A stretch of DNA of 64,000 bases. Origin: Armatimonadota bacterium (GTDB taxonomy: Bacteria; Armatimonadota; Fimbriimonadia; Fimbriimonadales; GBS-DC). Shown in pieces: positions 37,258 through 46,088 of this stretch. The stretch covers positions 114,616 through 178,615 of the forward strand of contig JABWCR010000002.1 of NCBI GenBank assembly GCA_013359125.1. The letters are read 5' to 3'. The notes below the pieces were generated by a model. That model made no database searches and was not told the DNA's origin. It was given only the letters and a program-made list of their open reading frames with translations. Both the position numbers and the translations under genes were made by a program. Numbering within the stretch: the first letter of the stretch is position 1; every line of letters starts with the position of its first letter.

Positions 37258-38550
37258 ATGGATGTGCTTCGAATTGCTCCCGCCAAAGCGATCAGAGGAC
37301 GCTGGTTGCCGCCGGGCGACAAGTCGATCTCTCACCGCGCTATGATCTTTGGAGCGCTGGCTCAAGGCCAAACCGAAATTCAGAAGTTTCTCGAATCGGA
37401 CGATTGCCTGCGCACCGCCAAGATATGCGCGCAGCTCGGCGCAAACGTGATCCGCCTGGCCAAAGGCCACTGGTTAATAGAGGGCGCCAACGGCTTCAAA
37501 GAACCGAACGATGTGCTCGACTGCGGGAATAGCGGCTCGTCCGCCCGAATGTTAGCAGGCCCGATCGCCGCAAGCGGAGCCTACGCCGTCCTGACCGGAG
37601 ACGATTCCCTGCGCCGACGCCCCATGCGAAGAATCGCCGACCCCTTGAGAGCAATGGGCGCGAAAATCGAGGGCAGGGAAGAAGGCTCGAAAATGCCGCT
37701 GACCATCCTGGGAGGCAATCTGAAGGGGATAAAGTGGAAACTGCCCATCGCCAGCGCCCAGGTCAAAACGACGATCCTCCTGGCCGGGCTCCAAGCGGAT
37801 GGACGCACCGAAGTCCTCGAACCCTACCCCAGCAGAGACCACACCGAGCGTATGCTCGATGCGTTCGGCGCCGACTTAAGCATCGCCGAAAACGGAGCGC
37901 TCACCGTCGAAGGCGGCCAGACTCTCCACGCTTGCGACGTGCGAGTTCCCGGCGACATCTCGTCGGCAGCCTTCCTCATCGTCGCCGCGCTCCTCCTGCC
38001 AGACTCCGAACTGCTCATCCGCGACCTCGGCCTAAACGCTACCCGAGCAGGCCTGCTCGAAGTCTTGACAAACTCCGGGGCTGTCTTCCAGTTTGACCGA
38101 ATCGATGAAACCGCCGGCGAACCGATCGGAGCGCTCCGAATACGAAGCCAACCGCTCAGACCGATAACCGTCATGCCGGACATCGTGCCCAGACTGGTGG
38201 ACGAAGTCCCAATCCTCGCGGTAGCAGCCACTCAAGCGCACGGCATATCGCGCTTCAATGGTCTCTCAGAACTCCGCACCAAAGAATCCGACCGGCTTCA
38301 TGCGATCTCGACCCAACTTCGACGCATGGGCGCCCAAATCGAAGCCGACCAAGACGGTCTGACGATAGAAGGGCCCGTACAACTGAAAAGCGCCGAAGTC
38401 GAGAGCTTCGGCGACCACCGCATCGCCATGTCGCTCGCTATAGCAGGCTTGCTGGCGCGCAAAGGCGAAACCATTATCAACGGCGCCGAATGCATCGCGA
38501 CCAGTTTCCCCAACTTTGCCCGAACGCTCGCGCGATTGGCCGTCGAATGA
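37258..38550 (+). CDS. aroA: 3-phosphoshikimate 1-carboxyvinyltransferase (EPSP synthase)
   Basis: 430 residues. Joins shikimate-3-P and PEP in chorismate synthesis. PPGDKSISHRAMIFGAL (18-34), CGNSGSSARMLAG (about 89-101), SAQVKTTILLAG (about 167-178), RDHTERML, and the C-terminal TKESDRLHAI / DHRIAMSLAIAGL motifs are complete. The N-terminal and SAQVK regions resemble the Bacillus/CP4-like class rather than E. coli. Monocistronic. Confidence 0.95.
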   Translation: MDVLRIAPAKAIRGRWLPPGDKSISHRAMIFGALAQGQTEIQKFLESDDCLRTAKICAQLGANVIRLAKGHWLIEGANGFKEPNDVLDCGNSGSSARMLAGPIAASGAYAVLTGDDSLRRRPMRRIADPLRAMGAKIEGREEGSKMPLTILGGNLKGIKWKLPIASAQVKTTILLAGLQADGRTEVLEPYPSRDHTERMLDAFGADLSIAENGALTVEGGQTLHACDVRVPGDISSAAFLIVAALLLPDSELLIRDLGLNATRAGLLEVLTNSGAVFQFDRIDETAGEPIGALRIRSQPLRPITVMPDIVPRLVDEVPILAVAATQAHGISRFNGLSELRTKESDRLHAISTQLRRMGAQIEADQDGLTIEGPVQLKSAEVESFGDHRIAMSLAIAGLLARKGETIINGAECIATSFPNFARTLARLAVE

Positions 38551-38641
38551 CCAGGCGAAATTGACAGGTTCTTTTGAACCCATCCCTCAATCGACTAAAA
38601 TCGGGTTACAATATCGCATGGCCGAACTCTGCCGCATAGGG

Positions 38642-38647
38642 TAGAAT
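38642..38647 (+). promoter_or_regulatory. -10-like box (TAGAAT) for the PEP-CTERM gene
   Basis: GGGTAGAAT lies 42 bases before ATG 38690; the leader contains GAAAGGGGGC as ribosome site. A TTGACA at 38561 is too distant to pair with it. Confidence 0.35.
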
Positions 38648-38689
38648 GACGCCAAGAATACGTATTCTAAAACCGAAAGGGGGCTTTTC

Positions 38690-39514
38690 ATGAAGCGGTA
38701 CATTCTCGTAATGGCGGCGGCTTGCGTCAGCATGGCCTCGGCCAACACCGATGGCGTAAACATCCCGGCCGACTTCGCCGCGGGCGATTTTGCCTATCAA
38801 AACACAGCGACAGGCTTTGGCGACAACTTCAACGAGCTCAATGGACTCTTCCTCCGAAGCAACCTAGGAACGATCTTTATGGGCGCTACGGCAAATCTGG
38901 AGCAGAACAACGGAAACCGAATCATTATCGCCATGGACACCAAGGCAGGCGGCGCGACTCAAATGCCCGGCTCGTTCGGATTCACATCCGGTCAAGGCCA
39001 CCTCTTCTTCGGCGGAGGCTTCGCCGTCGATTACGTGCTCCACATGAACATCTTCAACGGCATCATGTACATTGACCTGTACGACGTTCAGGGCAATAAC
39101 AATATGTACCTGGGCGGAACGCAGGTCAACGGCAGTGGCGGATGGGATCCCGGCCAGGGCGGGATGCAGCCCGGCTCTGCTGCATTCAACAACACCAATA
39201 CTGCAGGCGTTGGCGGAGGCAATGGAATGGACGGCAATGCTCCAACGGCCACCACCGGCTTCGAAATCGAACTGCCCTGGAACTTGATGGGGCTGAACGA
39301 GAACGAACAGTTCTGCGCGATGGCCTATATTACCGGCGGCGATGGATTCTTTAGCAACCAGTTCGTACCGGGCATAGGCGGCGGAGACAACATCGGCCGC
39401 AACAACTACACGCAAAATAGCTACGTCTGCCACACGCTCGCGCCAGAGCCGGCATCGATGTTCGCATTGGGCATCGGCATGGGCGCTCTTGCGCTCAGAC
39501 GCCGCCGGCGCTAA
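38690..39514 (+). CDS. PEP-CTERM sorting domain protein
   Basis: 274 residues. Signal peptide MKRYILVMAAACVSMASA, a Gly/Asn-rich beta-sandwich passenger without cysteine pairs, and a textbook C-terminal tripartite signal: PEPAS (about 251), hydrophobic helix MFALGIGMGALAL, and basic end RRRRR. Such proteins are handled by an exosortase (EpsH/XrtA type) during exopolysaccharide-linked export. No exosortase is in this window. A strong hairpin follows the gene. Confidence 0.88.
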   Translation: MKRYILVMAAACVSMASANTDGVNIPADFAAGDFAYQNTATGFGDNFNELNGLFLRSNLGTIFMGATANLEQNNGNRIIIAMDTKAGGATQMPGSFGFTSGQGHLFFGGGFAVDYVLHMNIFNGIMYIDLYDVQGNNNMYLGGTQVNGSGGWDPGQGGMQPGSAAFNNTNTAGVGGGNGMDGNAPTATTGFEIELPWNLMGLNENEQFCAMAYITGGDGFFSNQFVPGIGGGDNIGRNNYTQNSYVCHTLAPEPASMFALGIGMGALALRRRRR

Positions 39515-39541
39515 GTTTCGAAGCACGCCCTCCTTGCATCC

Positions 39542-39570
39542 GACGGCTGCCCCTAACCCAGGCAGCCGTC
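39542..39570 (+). terminator. Hairpin terminator after the PEP-CTERM gene
   Basis: Perfect 10-bp stem GACGGCTGCC / GGCAGCCGTC with a 9-base loop, followed by CTTGCATTT. It lies 27 bases after the stop codon and before the next gene's -10 box. Confidence 0.65.
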
Positions 39571-39582
39571 CTTGCATTTGGG

Positions 39583-39588
39583 TATACT
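39583..39588 (+). promoter_or_regulatory. -10-like box (TATACT), near-leaderless
   Basis: GGGTATACT ends 9 bases before the ATG at 39598, leaving a 2-4 base leader and no ribosome site. Confidence 0.5.
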
Positions 39589-39597
39589 CGCGGCGCA

Positions 39598-40458
39598 ATG
39601 CAATCTACAAACCGCCTCGCTATCGGTCCGCACCCCCTAAAACAAAAATCGGGCAAGGCTAGGCAAGGCCAATATTACGACTGCGAGCGAGGTCGACCAA
39701 CCTCTCTGAGCGAGGCCGCAAAAAGCCTGCTTCATTCAAAATTCGTCGTCATCGGCGAAAGCCACGACCACCCCGAACATCACCTGACACAAGCCGCCAT
39801 CATCCGCGAACTCCATCGCCAAGGAGCCTCGGTGATCGTCGGAATGGAAATGTTCGACCGCACAAAACAGTTCGCGCTTGACGAATTTTCGCTGGGTCGC
39901 CTTAGCGACGAAGAGTTCGTCGAGCGGAGCGCCTGGAAAACCCAATGGGGCTTCGACTTCAACCTCTACAAACCGATCTTCGACGCGGTCCGCCAACATC
40001 GCTTGCGCCTGGTCGCGCTTAACGTGCCCAGAACCACGGTCTCAAAAGTAGGCAGGGAAGGGTGGGACTCCCTGACCGAAGACGAGCGTATGGGCATTCC
40101 CGATCCCGACCTGACCAATGGGGAACATAGGCAGCTCTTTACCGCGCTGATGGCTGGACATCCGCCGACCGGAGACAGAGGAGAGCGCATCTACTCGGCC
40201 CAAGTTCTGTGGGATACCGGCATGGCCGACAGTGCCCTTAAATACTGGGAGCGCACCCCCAAAACCGACCGCACGATCTTCGCGATCATCGCCGGCAACG
40301 GCCATGCCATGTACGGCTTGGGCATCAATCTCCGCCTGGCGATGCGCACTAACGAGAAGATTTCAACGGTAGTCTGCCTTGAAGCCGAAGGCGGCGGTCA
40401 GACGTTCCAACGCTCAATAGCAGATGTTGTCTACATCGCCGCTCCGCACGCGCGCTAA
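39598..40458 (+). CDS. ChaN/DUF399-like heme-binding family protein
   Basis: 286 residues. The region VVIGESHDHPEHH (about 50-62), VGMEMFDR (about 81), and IAGNGHAMYGLG (about 237-248) match the ChaN/DUF399 family of iron-regulated proteins that bind heme in other bacteria. It lacks the lipoprotein signal found in many members, so it appears cytoplasmic. Ends overlap the convergent MBL gene by 4 bases. Function inferred from family only. Confidence 0.8.
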   Translation: MQSTNRLAIGPHPLKQKSGKARQGQYYDCERGRPTSLSEAAKSLLHSKFVVIGESHDHPEHHLTQAAIIRELHRQGASVIVGMEMFDRTKQFALDEFSLGRLSDEEFVERSAWKTQWGFDFNLYKPIFDAVRQHRLRLVALNVPRTTVSKVGREGWDSLTEDERMGIPDPDLTNGEHRQLFTALMAGHPPTGDRGERIYSAQVLWDTGMADSALKYWERTPKTDRTIFAIIAGNGHAMYGLGINLRLAMRTNEKISTVVCLEAEGGGQTFQRSIADVVYIAAPHAR

Positions 40459-41372
40459 GACATCAGTTTTCGACGCCAATAACGGATGTAGCCCTGCACC
40501 CCCATCTGATAACTGGCCGCTACGTCGTACTCTTCCGGATCGATTCCCAACTCCTGCATTTCGCCGTGCACCGCCTGACGAACCCTCTCGACAATGGCCT
40601 CCTCGTCCTCCGTCTCGCTCATCAACGATTTGACCAGCGCCCCCCAATCGTGCAATCGCTTTTGAAGATCGGTCAGATGCCGCTCAACATCGTCAAATTG
40701 ACCAAAATGGGTGAGATTCAGCCAACTCGGCCCAATCGCCCGAATCTTGGCCAAACTCGCGTCCCAATCTTCCAAATTCAATTCCGGCGGCGGCGTTGGC
40801 GGCCTTACATAGGCAAAGCCCGGCAATCGAACTCCGGCTATGTCTCCTGCGAACAGAGAACGACTGCCCAGATCGAGATAAGCATGATGATGCCGCGCAT
40901 GGCCGGGCGTCTCAATTGCCCGAAGCCTTCTGCCTGCGCCCGCTATCTCATCCCCGTCCTGCACGATCACAACCCGACCCTCAGGCACAGGCGCAATCTC
41001 CCCCCACAGAAAATCCATCAAATCTCCATAGATCCTGCCCGCGCTTGCGATCAGTTTGGACGGATCGATCAAATGCTGCGCCCCAAAAGGATGAACATAG
41101 ACCTTCGCCTTCGGCATTTCTCGCGCCAATACGCCGCACGCCCCCGAATGATCCAAGTGGATGTGAGTCGCAACAACGTGAGACACTTTATCCAAGGGAA
41201 TCTGCAGCTCCGAAAGCGCCGCCGTTAGCGTAGAAACGCACGTCGATGGCCCCGTCTCGACGATCATCGCCTCATGGCCGTCATAGCAAACGTACGACCC
41301 AATGATCTGCTTGTGCCCGATAAACTCAAGATCGATCAAACTCCAGCCGTCGGCTAACCGCTCAATTTGCAT
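40455..41372 (-). CDS. Metallo-beta-lactamase fold hydrolase
   Basis: 305 residues from MQIERLADGW. Zinc motif HIHLDHSG at 70-77 (HxHxDH), further ligands in TPGHARHHH (about 155) and LFAGDIAG (Asp). The C-terminal helical region resembles glyoxalase-II-like or lactonase-like MBL proteins, but no clear subtype. Chosen start is 6 bases after a -10-like CATAAT, and the longer frame is rejected. Confidence 0.88.
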   Translation of the reverse strand: MQIERLADGWSLIDLEFIGHKQIIGSYVCYDGHEAMIVETGPSTCVSTLTAALSELQIPLDKVSHVVATHIHLDHSGACGVLAREMPKAKVYVHPFGAQHLIDPSKLIASAGRIYGDLMDFLWGEIAPVPEGRVVIVQDGDEIAGAGRRLRAIETPGHARHHHAYLDLGSRSLFAGDIAGVRLPGFAYVRPPTPPPELNLEDWDASLAKIRAIGPSWLNLTHFGQFDDVERHLTDLQKRLHDWGALVKSLMSETEDEEAIVERVRQAVHGEMQELGIDPEEYDVAASYQMGVQGYIRYWRRKLMS

Positions 41373-41378
41373 CCGCCT

Positions 41379-41384
41379 ATTATG
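41379..41384 (-). promoter_or_regulatory. -10-like box (CATAAT), leaderless
   Basis: Minus-strand CATAAT lies 6 bases before the ATG at 41372. It lacks the GG prefix seen in others. Confidence 0.3.
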
Positions 41385-41487
41385 AACCAACCCACAAACT
41401 CAAAAACCGGTCATTCCCTACAGCCCTTCTAACCCCGCGACATGGAAAAACGCCTAAGGCCATCATCCCACCGAGAGGAGCCATTCT

Positions 41488-41829
41488 ATGAACGCGCGCA
41501 AGACAGAACGAGGCTTTACCCTTGTCGAAATCATGGTCGTCGTCTTCATTTTGGCGATCTTGCTTTCTATCGCCTTTCCCAGCTGGGTCAACGCCAGAAC
41601 CCGATCGGCGGCCAAAAACTGCCAGCGAAATCTATCTAAGGTCTATCACGCCAAGGAGCAGTTCGCGATGGACTCGCAAAGAAACAACGGCGACCCCTGC
41701 ACGGTAAACGACCTTGTTCCGACCTACCTAAAAGGCGCCTTGACCTGCCCGTCCGGCGGAACTTACACCGTCGGCACGATCGGTACCGTACCAACCTGCA
41801 GCCATGGAGGCGATCACATTGCGCCGTAG
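41488..41829 (+). CDS. Prepilin-like protein (GspG/H or FimU type)
   Basis: 113 residues. Class III signal RG/FTLVEIMVVVFILAILLSIAFPS with peptidase cleavage after Gly9 and Glu at +5 of the mature protein. Two cysteine pairs in the short C-terminal domain. RBS GAGAGGAG before ATG. First of four consecutive pilin-like genes; overlaps the next by 26 bases. Type II secretion versus type IV pilus cannot be told without the assembly genes. Confidence 0.9.
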   Translation: MNARKTERGFTLVEIMVVVFILAILLSIAFPSWVNARTRSAAKNCQRNLSKVYHAKEQFAMDSQRNNGDPCTVNDLVPTYLKGALTCPSGGTYTVGTIGTVPTCSHGGDHIAP

Positions 41830-42280
41830 AACCGCCGGAATGAGCCTACTGGAGATCCTCATCTCCGTATTCTTGGTCGCGGTCTTCGCGCTGTCGATGG
41901 CCGCGCTCATGCCTGCGGCCGCAAGAATGCGGGCAAAGGCAGAGCATTACAACAAGGCGACGAACGTCGGTCAGATCATGCTCGAGCGCATCCGCACCCT
42001 AGATTACGCCCAGCTCACTTATACGCTGATGTATCAGCAGGGCTTGGTACAAAACCTCGTTACGCAAGAGTCGGCCCGATTCGTTGCCGGATTCAACGCC
42101 CTGTCGCTGCCAGGCGGGGTTACCGTAACGCTGAGCGACTACCTGCCCAGCGGCACGGGCACGATCGAAGTCATCAATGTCTCGAGCGACCTGCGCTCGA
42201 TTATCGTTACAACGTCTTGGAGCGACCGAGGCATTACGCGAAACGTAACGCTCAGTACCATCGTCGCACGACTGAACTAA
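41804..42280 (+). CDS. Prepilin-like protein (GspI or PilV type)
   Basis: 158 residues. AG/MSLLEILISVFLVAVFALS is the processing site and helix (residues 12-30), followed by a beta-sheet domain ending RNVTLSTIVARLN. The mature residue 1 is Met rather than Phe, as often in GspI/PilV. Start ATG lies within the preceding gene. Confidence 0.85.
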   Translation: MEAITLRRRTAGMSLLEILISVFLVAVFALSMAALMPAAARMRAKAEHYNKATNVGQIMLERIRTLDYAQLTYTLMYQQGLVQNLVTQESARFVAGFNALSLPGGVTVTLSDYLPSGTGTIEVINVSSDLRSIIVTTSWSDRGITRNVTLSTIVARLN

Positions 42281-42317
42281 GCTGATCTAAGAACGCTCTG
42301 ACAGGGGAGGGAGCGAC

Positions 42318-42866
42318 ATGAAGCAAAGACGCAACAAGGGATTCACGCTGTTCGAAAGCCTTCTCAGCTCGACGCTCATTGCGCTCGTTGTGGGCGGCAT
42401 GGTCTATGCCCAAATGAACGTCATGCGCGCATGGCAAAACGGCATTCAAAAGGAACAGGCGCAGCGCCAGGGCCAGCGCGCCGTGCGCGAAATCAGAACG
42501 GCTCTGATGGAAGCCGCCATAGTCGAAGTGCTCGATAGCGGCAGAACGTTGCGATTCCGAATGCCGCAGCAAGATTCCAATGGCAACTATCTCGTGCCAG
42601 TGGTACCCGCCCCCGCGCAACAAGCGCGCGTCATCAGCGTCTCCTCAGGCGGCGACGTAACCTACGACGGTCGCAACATCCTGAGGGGCGTAACGCAAAC
42701 CCGCTCGAACGGACAATCCTACGCAAACTTCACCCTGATCCCCGCAGGCGCCAACACTTCGGTCCTGCACGTTCGGTTCAACGTTAAACAGAGGGTGAGC
42801 ACGCCCAACCAAAACTACGCCCAGTCCTGGATAGAAGAAACGATATTTTTGAGAAACCTGCAGTAA
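42318..42866 (+). CDS. Prepilin-like protein (GspJ or PilW type)
   Basis: 182 residues. KG/FTLFESLLSSTLIALVVGG (residues 8-27) is the class III signal; a soluble domain follows with basic helix QKEQAQRQGQRAVREIRTAL. SD GGGGAGGG before ATG. Third position in the cluster matches the usual J/W slot. Confidence 0.86.
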   Translation: MKQRRNKGFTLFESLLSSTLIALVVGGMVYAQMNVMRAWQNGIQKEQAQRQGQRAVREIRTALMEAAIVEVLDSGRTLRFRMPQQDSNGNYLVPVVPAPAQQARVISVSSGGDVTYDGRNILRGVTQTRSNGQSYANFTLIPAGANTSVLHVRFNVKQRVSTPNQNYAQSWIEETIFLRNLQ

Positions 42867-42879
42867 AGGAGGCTGATCA

Positions 42880-44745
42880 ATGACCTCGCAAAAACATAGA
42901 ATTGGAAACCGAAGAGGCATGGCGCTTATCGCTGTCATGGTGATGGGCGTCTCGATGGTTACGGTCAGCACGGGCTATCTAAACGTATCGACCAGCTCGA
43001 TGCAAAACGCCGCCACCCGAATGCGCGAAGCCTCGATGAACAACTTGGCCGAAGCCGGGCTTGCCGCCACCGTCAACAACGTCTGGCGGTCGTTCAAGGC
43101 AAGCCAGCGGTTTACGAGCATCGATGCCGAACTGGCCGCTGTCTCTCCCAGCAATCCGCAACGCATCCAAACCGGCGCCTTCTCGGGCATCGGCGCCTAC
43201 TCGGCCGGAATCGTCGGCTACGCTCAGCCCGATTCCTATAACCGGCACCTGACCGTGCGCGCTGTCGGCTGGGTCGACCGAAACCGCAATGGGCAACTGG
43301 ACAATGACGAACCGCGCCGTACGGTCGATCAGACTGTAACCTTCTCGCTCAACCGCTCCGGCGTGTTCGACTACTCCTACTTTGTCAACAACTACGGCTG
43401 GATGTACGGATTCGACAACGAACAGCTCATCTGCAACGGAGACATGCGCGCCAACGGCGATTTCGAGTTCAGATATGGCACGCCGGTCATCAACGGCGGA
43501 GTTACTGCCGCCGAGAATAATAAGCTGATCCCTGCCGCTGCCGGCACGGTCAACGTCGCTCCGCGACAGTGGACCAACTCCTATTACGACACCCGAGCGA
43601 CAAACTGGTCGAGGCAAGCCTACAACCCGTCCAAACATGGAACCTATGGCAGTTCGACCTTCTCCGATTGGCGCGACATCGTTTACCAAGACACCGCCTC
43701 TATGGTCGGGGGCCGCACCTTTGGCGCGGCGCTGTCGGATCGAAACGGAACGCGAACTTTTGGAGGCACGACCATCGATGCCGTGCCATCCCAAGAACTC
43801 ACCTTGCCAGACCTGAACGACCTCGGCTATTACCAAGCGATGTCCCAGACGTATGTCGATACGAAGGCGACCTACCGAGACGGCACGGCCAACCCCTACT
43901 ACGGCCAAGGAGCCTGGATAGAAGTCTGGAATCCCAGCACAAACGCGTACCAGCGGGTCTCGACCAACGGCGTTATCAGCGGCAGCATCGCCTTGGTGGG
44001 CTATGCAAGCAAGCCGATCAAGATTCACGGCCCGATCACGGTAACTCAGGACGTGGTCATCAGAGGCTACGTTCAAGGTCAAGGCGTCATCTACAGCGGC
44101 CGAAACACCCACGTCGTTGGCGACATCATCTACAAAAACGCCCCCGATTTTCGCGGCGCCAGCACTACGGCCGTCGATAACGCGAACGAGAAGAAGGACA
44201 TCCTCGCGCTCGCCGCTCGCGGCAGCGTCATGATGGGCAACACGAGGCAGTTCCGCAGCCCCTATCCGCTCGATTACATGCGACCGCCGTTTACCAAACC
44301 GCGATACGACGACAACGGCAATCTCATCCCCGCCTTCGATGCGCTCGAAGTGGACGCTGCAGGCAGACAGCGATATCGGTCTACCTATGGCCCGAACGAC
44401 CAGTCCGAGATCGAACGACTGAGCATCAACATCGACATCGACCAGAACGGATCGATCAGCGCAGACGAGCGCGGGATCTCTCGCGTGGACTCCATCCTCT
44501 TTACCAACTTCGTCGGCGGAGGGAACCTGGCCACGGACGGCCTCGGCTTCACCCTCAACGGCAGCATCATCTGCAAGGACGAAGCCATGGTGCTCTGGAG
44601 CCTTCCGATGCGATTCAACTACGATTCGCGCATTCGAGAGCGCGAACTCAATAGCTCGCCCCTGATCGACATCAACTTGCCCAGGACGCCCGGACTGCTA
44701 AAAGTCGTCTACCAATCTCGCCAATACCGCTGGTTCGACCATTAG
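42880..44745 (+). CDS. Large PilX/GspK-like pilus assembly protein with two EF-hand-like loops
   Basis: 621 residues, far longer than common PilX (~200) or GspK (~330). N-terminus RG/MALIAVMVMGVSMVTVSTGY resembles PilX_N; the +5 Glu is absent, as in GspK. Two acidic loops look like EF-hand/dockerin calcium sites: DRNRNGQLDNDE (about 132-143) and DIDQNGSISADE (about 520-531). The C-terminal two-thirds is beta-rich. RBS AAGGAGG. Probably the tip component of this minor-pilin complex. Confidence 0.82.
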   Translation: MTSQKHRIGNRRGMALIAVMVMGVSMVTVSTGYLNVSTSSMQNAATRMREASMNNLAEAGLAATVNNVWRSFKASQRFTSIDAELAAVSPSNPQRIQTGAFSGIGAYSAGIVGYAQPDSYNRHLTVRAVGWVDRNRNGQLDNDEPRRTVDQTVTFSLNRSGVFDYSYFVNNYGWMYGFDNEQLICNGDMRANGDFEFRYGTPVINGGVTAAENNKLIPAAAGTVNVAPRQWTNSYYDTRATNWSRQAYNPSKHGTYGSSTFSDWRDIVYQDTASMVGGRTFGAALSDRNGTRTFGGTTIDAVPSQELTLPDLNDLGYYQAMSQTYVDTKATYRDGTANPYYGQGAWIEVWNPSTNAYQRVSTNGVISGSIALVGYASKPIKIHGPITVTQDVVIRGYVQGQGVIYSGRNTHVVGDIIYKNAPDFRGASTTAVDNANEKKDILALAARGSVMMGNTRQFRSPYPLDYMRPPFTKPRYDDNGNLIPAFDALEVDAAGRQRYRSTYGPNDQSEIERLSINIDIDQNGSISADERGISRVDSILFTNFVGGGNLATDGLGFTLNGSIICKDEAMVLWSLPMRFNYDSRIRERELNSSPLIDINLPRTPGLLKVVYQSRQYRWFDH

Positions 44746-44754
44746 GAGATCGTT

Positions 44755-45201
44755 ATGAATAAACTGCTCAGCCTATTGATAGTCGTTGGATGCCTCTCCG
44801 CCCATGCGATGGCCATCGGCTTGGAGCCAAACGATGGGAAGCCGCCTAGCTGGTGGAAAGATTGGGAAGGCAAAGCCCCCACCACGGCCGATCCGAGCGT
44901 CGCGCAGACCATGGGCGAGGTTCCAGACGTCATCCACGAATCGCGCCTCTCGCAAACTAAGAGCGACCACCCGGACAAACTGGAAATCGTCCCGTCCGGA
45001 AAGAGCGGGGAAGACCTGCCCGACGTGGACGGCGCCCAAGCCCTCAAAGCCGTCGAGGACGAAAAGCAAGCCAAGAAAAACGCCCACTGGAAGACGCTTG
45101 GACTATTCGGAAGCATCCTAACAGCCGTCGCGCTGCTGATAACCGGCGCCTTCCGATGGATGAGCGCCAATGCGCCCGAACCGCCGGGCCGAGCCAGATA
45201 G
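44755..45201 (+). CDS. Small membrane protein of the pilin cluster, unknown
   Basis: 148 residues: signal peptide (MNKLLSLLIVVGCLSAHAMA), a Pro/Asp/Lys-rich, probably disordered middle, and a C-terminal transmembrane helix (about 116-136, TLGLFGSILTAVALLITGAF). RBS AGGAG at 9 bases after the PilX-like stop, so it is in the same operon. No family recognised. Confidence 0.7.
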   Translation: MNKLLSLLIVVGCLSAHAMAIGLEPNDGKPPSWWKDWEGKAPTTADPSVAQTMGEVPDVIHESRLSQTKSDHPDKLEIVPSGKSGEDLPDVDGAQALKAVEDEKQAKKNAHWKTLGLFGSILTAVALLITGAFRWMSANAPEPPGRAR

Positions 45202-45206
45202 CAAAA

Positions 45207-45233
45207 CGGGCGGAGCGACTCTCGCTCCGCCCG
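45207..45233 (-). terminator. Strong hairpin terminator between convergent genes
   Basis: Perfect 12-bp stem CGGGCGGAGCGA / TCGCTCCGCCCG with a 3-base loop. On the minus strand it is followed by TTTTGC, so it is best as terminator of the outer-membrane protein gene; on the plus strand it could also stop the pilin operon. Confidence 0.8.
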
Positions 45234-45240
45234 ATATCGA

Positions 45241-45765
45241 TTAGAAGCGGAAGCTCGCCAGAACCGAGGCGCCGTTGTGCTCCTCGCCGGTGCCGGTCGC
45301 GCCGTTGTACTGCACAATGATCGTGATCGGCGTCGTGCCGGCCGAGACGTTGTAACCAACGCCGGCCTGCCATGCAAAGCCGTTCTTGCGATCCCCGTTC
45401 AGCCTCTTGGAAAAAGCAACGCCCGCGCCCACCTGATAGAACCAGTTTTCGTTCATGGCGCCGTGGTAGCAAAGCAACACAGGCACGCTGTAGATGTCGT
45501 TGGTGCCGTAATAGGCGACGCTAACGCCATATTCGCCAACATAGCCCTGCATCGCTTCAGTCTCGCCTAACATCCACTCTACACCAACATGAAGCCAGGC
45601 GTCCGCTTCCTGACGAGAGACGTCCTTGCTGGGAAAGAACGCGCCCAAATTCACCCTAAACTGCGGGTCGCCATCCTGTGCCAATGTATCCGAATGGGCC
45701 GCGATAGGGAGAAATGCGCTCGCAACCAGCAGAGCCGCCGCAAAAGCCAACATCCTCTTAAACAT
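45241..45765 (-). CDS. Small outer-membrane beta-barrel protein
   Basis: 174 residues; signal peptide MFKRMLAFAAALLVASAFLPIAAHS. Alternating beta-strands (FRVNLGAFFPS, WLHVGVEWML, YGVSVAYYG, WFYQVGAGVAFS, FAWQAGVGYNVS, ITIIVQYNG, SVLASFRF) suggest an eight-stranded barrel, and the last residue is Phe as in OMPs. It is a sign of a diderm envelope. Good SD AGGAGG; own promoter and terminator. Confidence 0.8.
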   Translation of the reverse strand: MFKRMLAFAAALLVASAFLPIAAHSDTLAQDGDPQFRVNLGAFFPSKDVSRQEADAWLHVGVEWMLGETEAMQGYVGEYGVSVAYYGTNDIYSVPVLLCYHGAMNENWFYQVGAGVAFSKRLNGDRKNGFAWQAGVGYNVSAGTTPITIIVQYNGATGTGEEHNGASVLASFRF

Positions 45766-45806
45766 TCGACTTTACCTCCTTGTAGCAGAACCTTCTCTGC
45801 GCGGCA

Positions 45807-45812
45807 ATTATA
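45807..45812 (-). promoter_or_regulatory. -10 box (TATAAT) of the OMP gene
   Basis: Minus-strand AAGGTATAAT 41 bases before ATG 45765; the leader includes AAGGAGG. Confidence 0.55.
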
Positions 45813-45850
45813 CCTTAAGGACGGACGAGCAAGAATTCCGTTGCTACCCC

Positions 45851-45880
45851 TTGCAATTTGCCGAACAGAAGAGGTATAGT
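45851..45880 (+). promoter_or_regulatory. Promoter of rho
   Basis: TTGCAA (45851-45856), 18-base spacer, TATAGT (45875-45880) with GG in front. Predicted start near 45887 leaves a leader of about 200 bases, consistent with the autoregulated leaders known for rho in other bacteria. Confidence 0.55.
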
Positions 45881-46088
45881 AACCATGGAACAGCCGAGGC
45901 CTCTTGATCGTCTAAGCATTGGACGAACGGGCCGAGCGCCGTTCATTCCAATAAGTCAATCCCACCAAATGCATTTGATGCAGATCGAGCAACTTTGAAC
46001 CGAGTCTGCCCGCTTCAGTCCTTTTGTATCGCCTCAAACCCTAAAACAGGCCGACAAGTTCAATGAACAGCAAGCAGCAAGGAAAAAC

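Larger units (their letters stand above)
45766..46088. other. 323-base intergenic region between divergent OMP and rho
   Basis: Contains the minus-strand OMP promoter and the rho promoter. The roughly 200-base rho leader carries two short frames: 45884-45997 (37 codons from ATGGAACAG) and 46063-46092 (9 codons, MNSKQQGKT), the latter overlapping the rho ATG (ATGA). No tRNA or riboswitch recognised. Confidence 0.6.

Noticed and set aside
38561..38566. TTGACA as -35 of the PEP-CTERM gene
   Set aside because: No -10 at 16-18 bases; nearest candidate boxes are 29 or more bases away.
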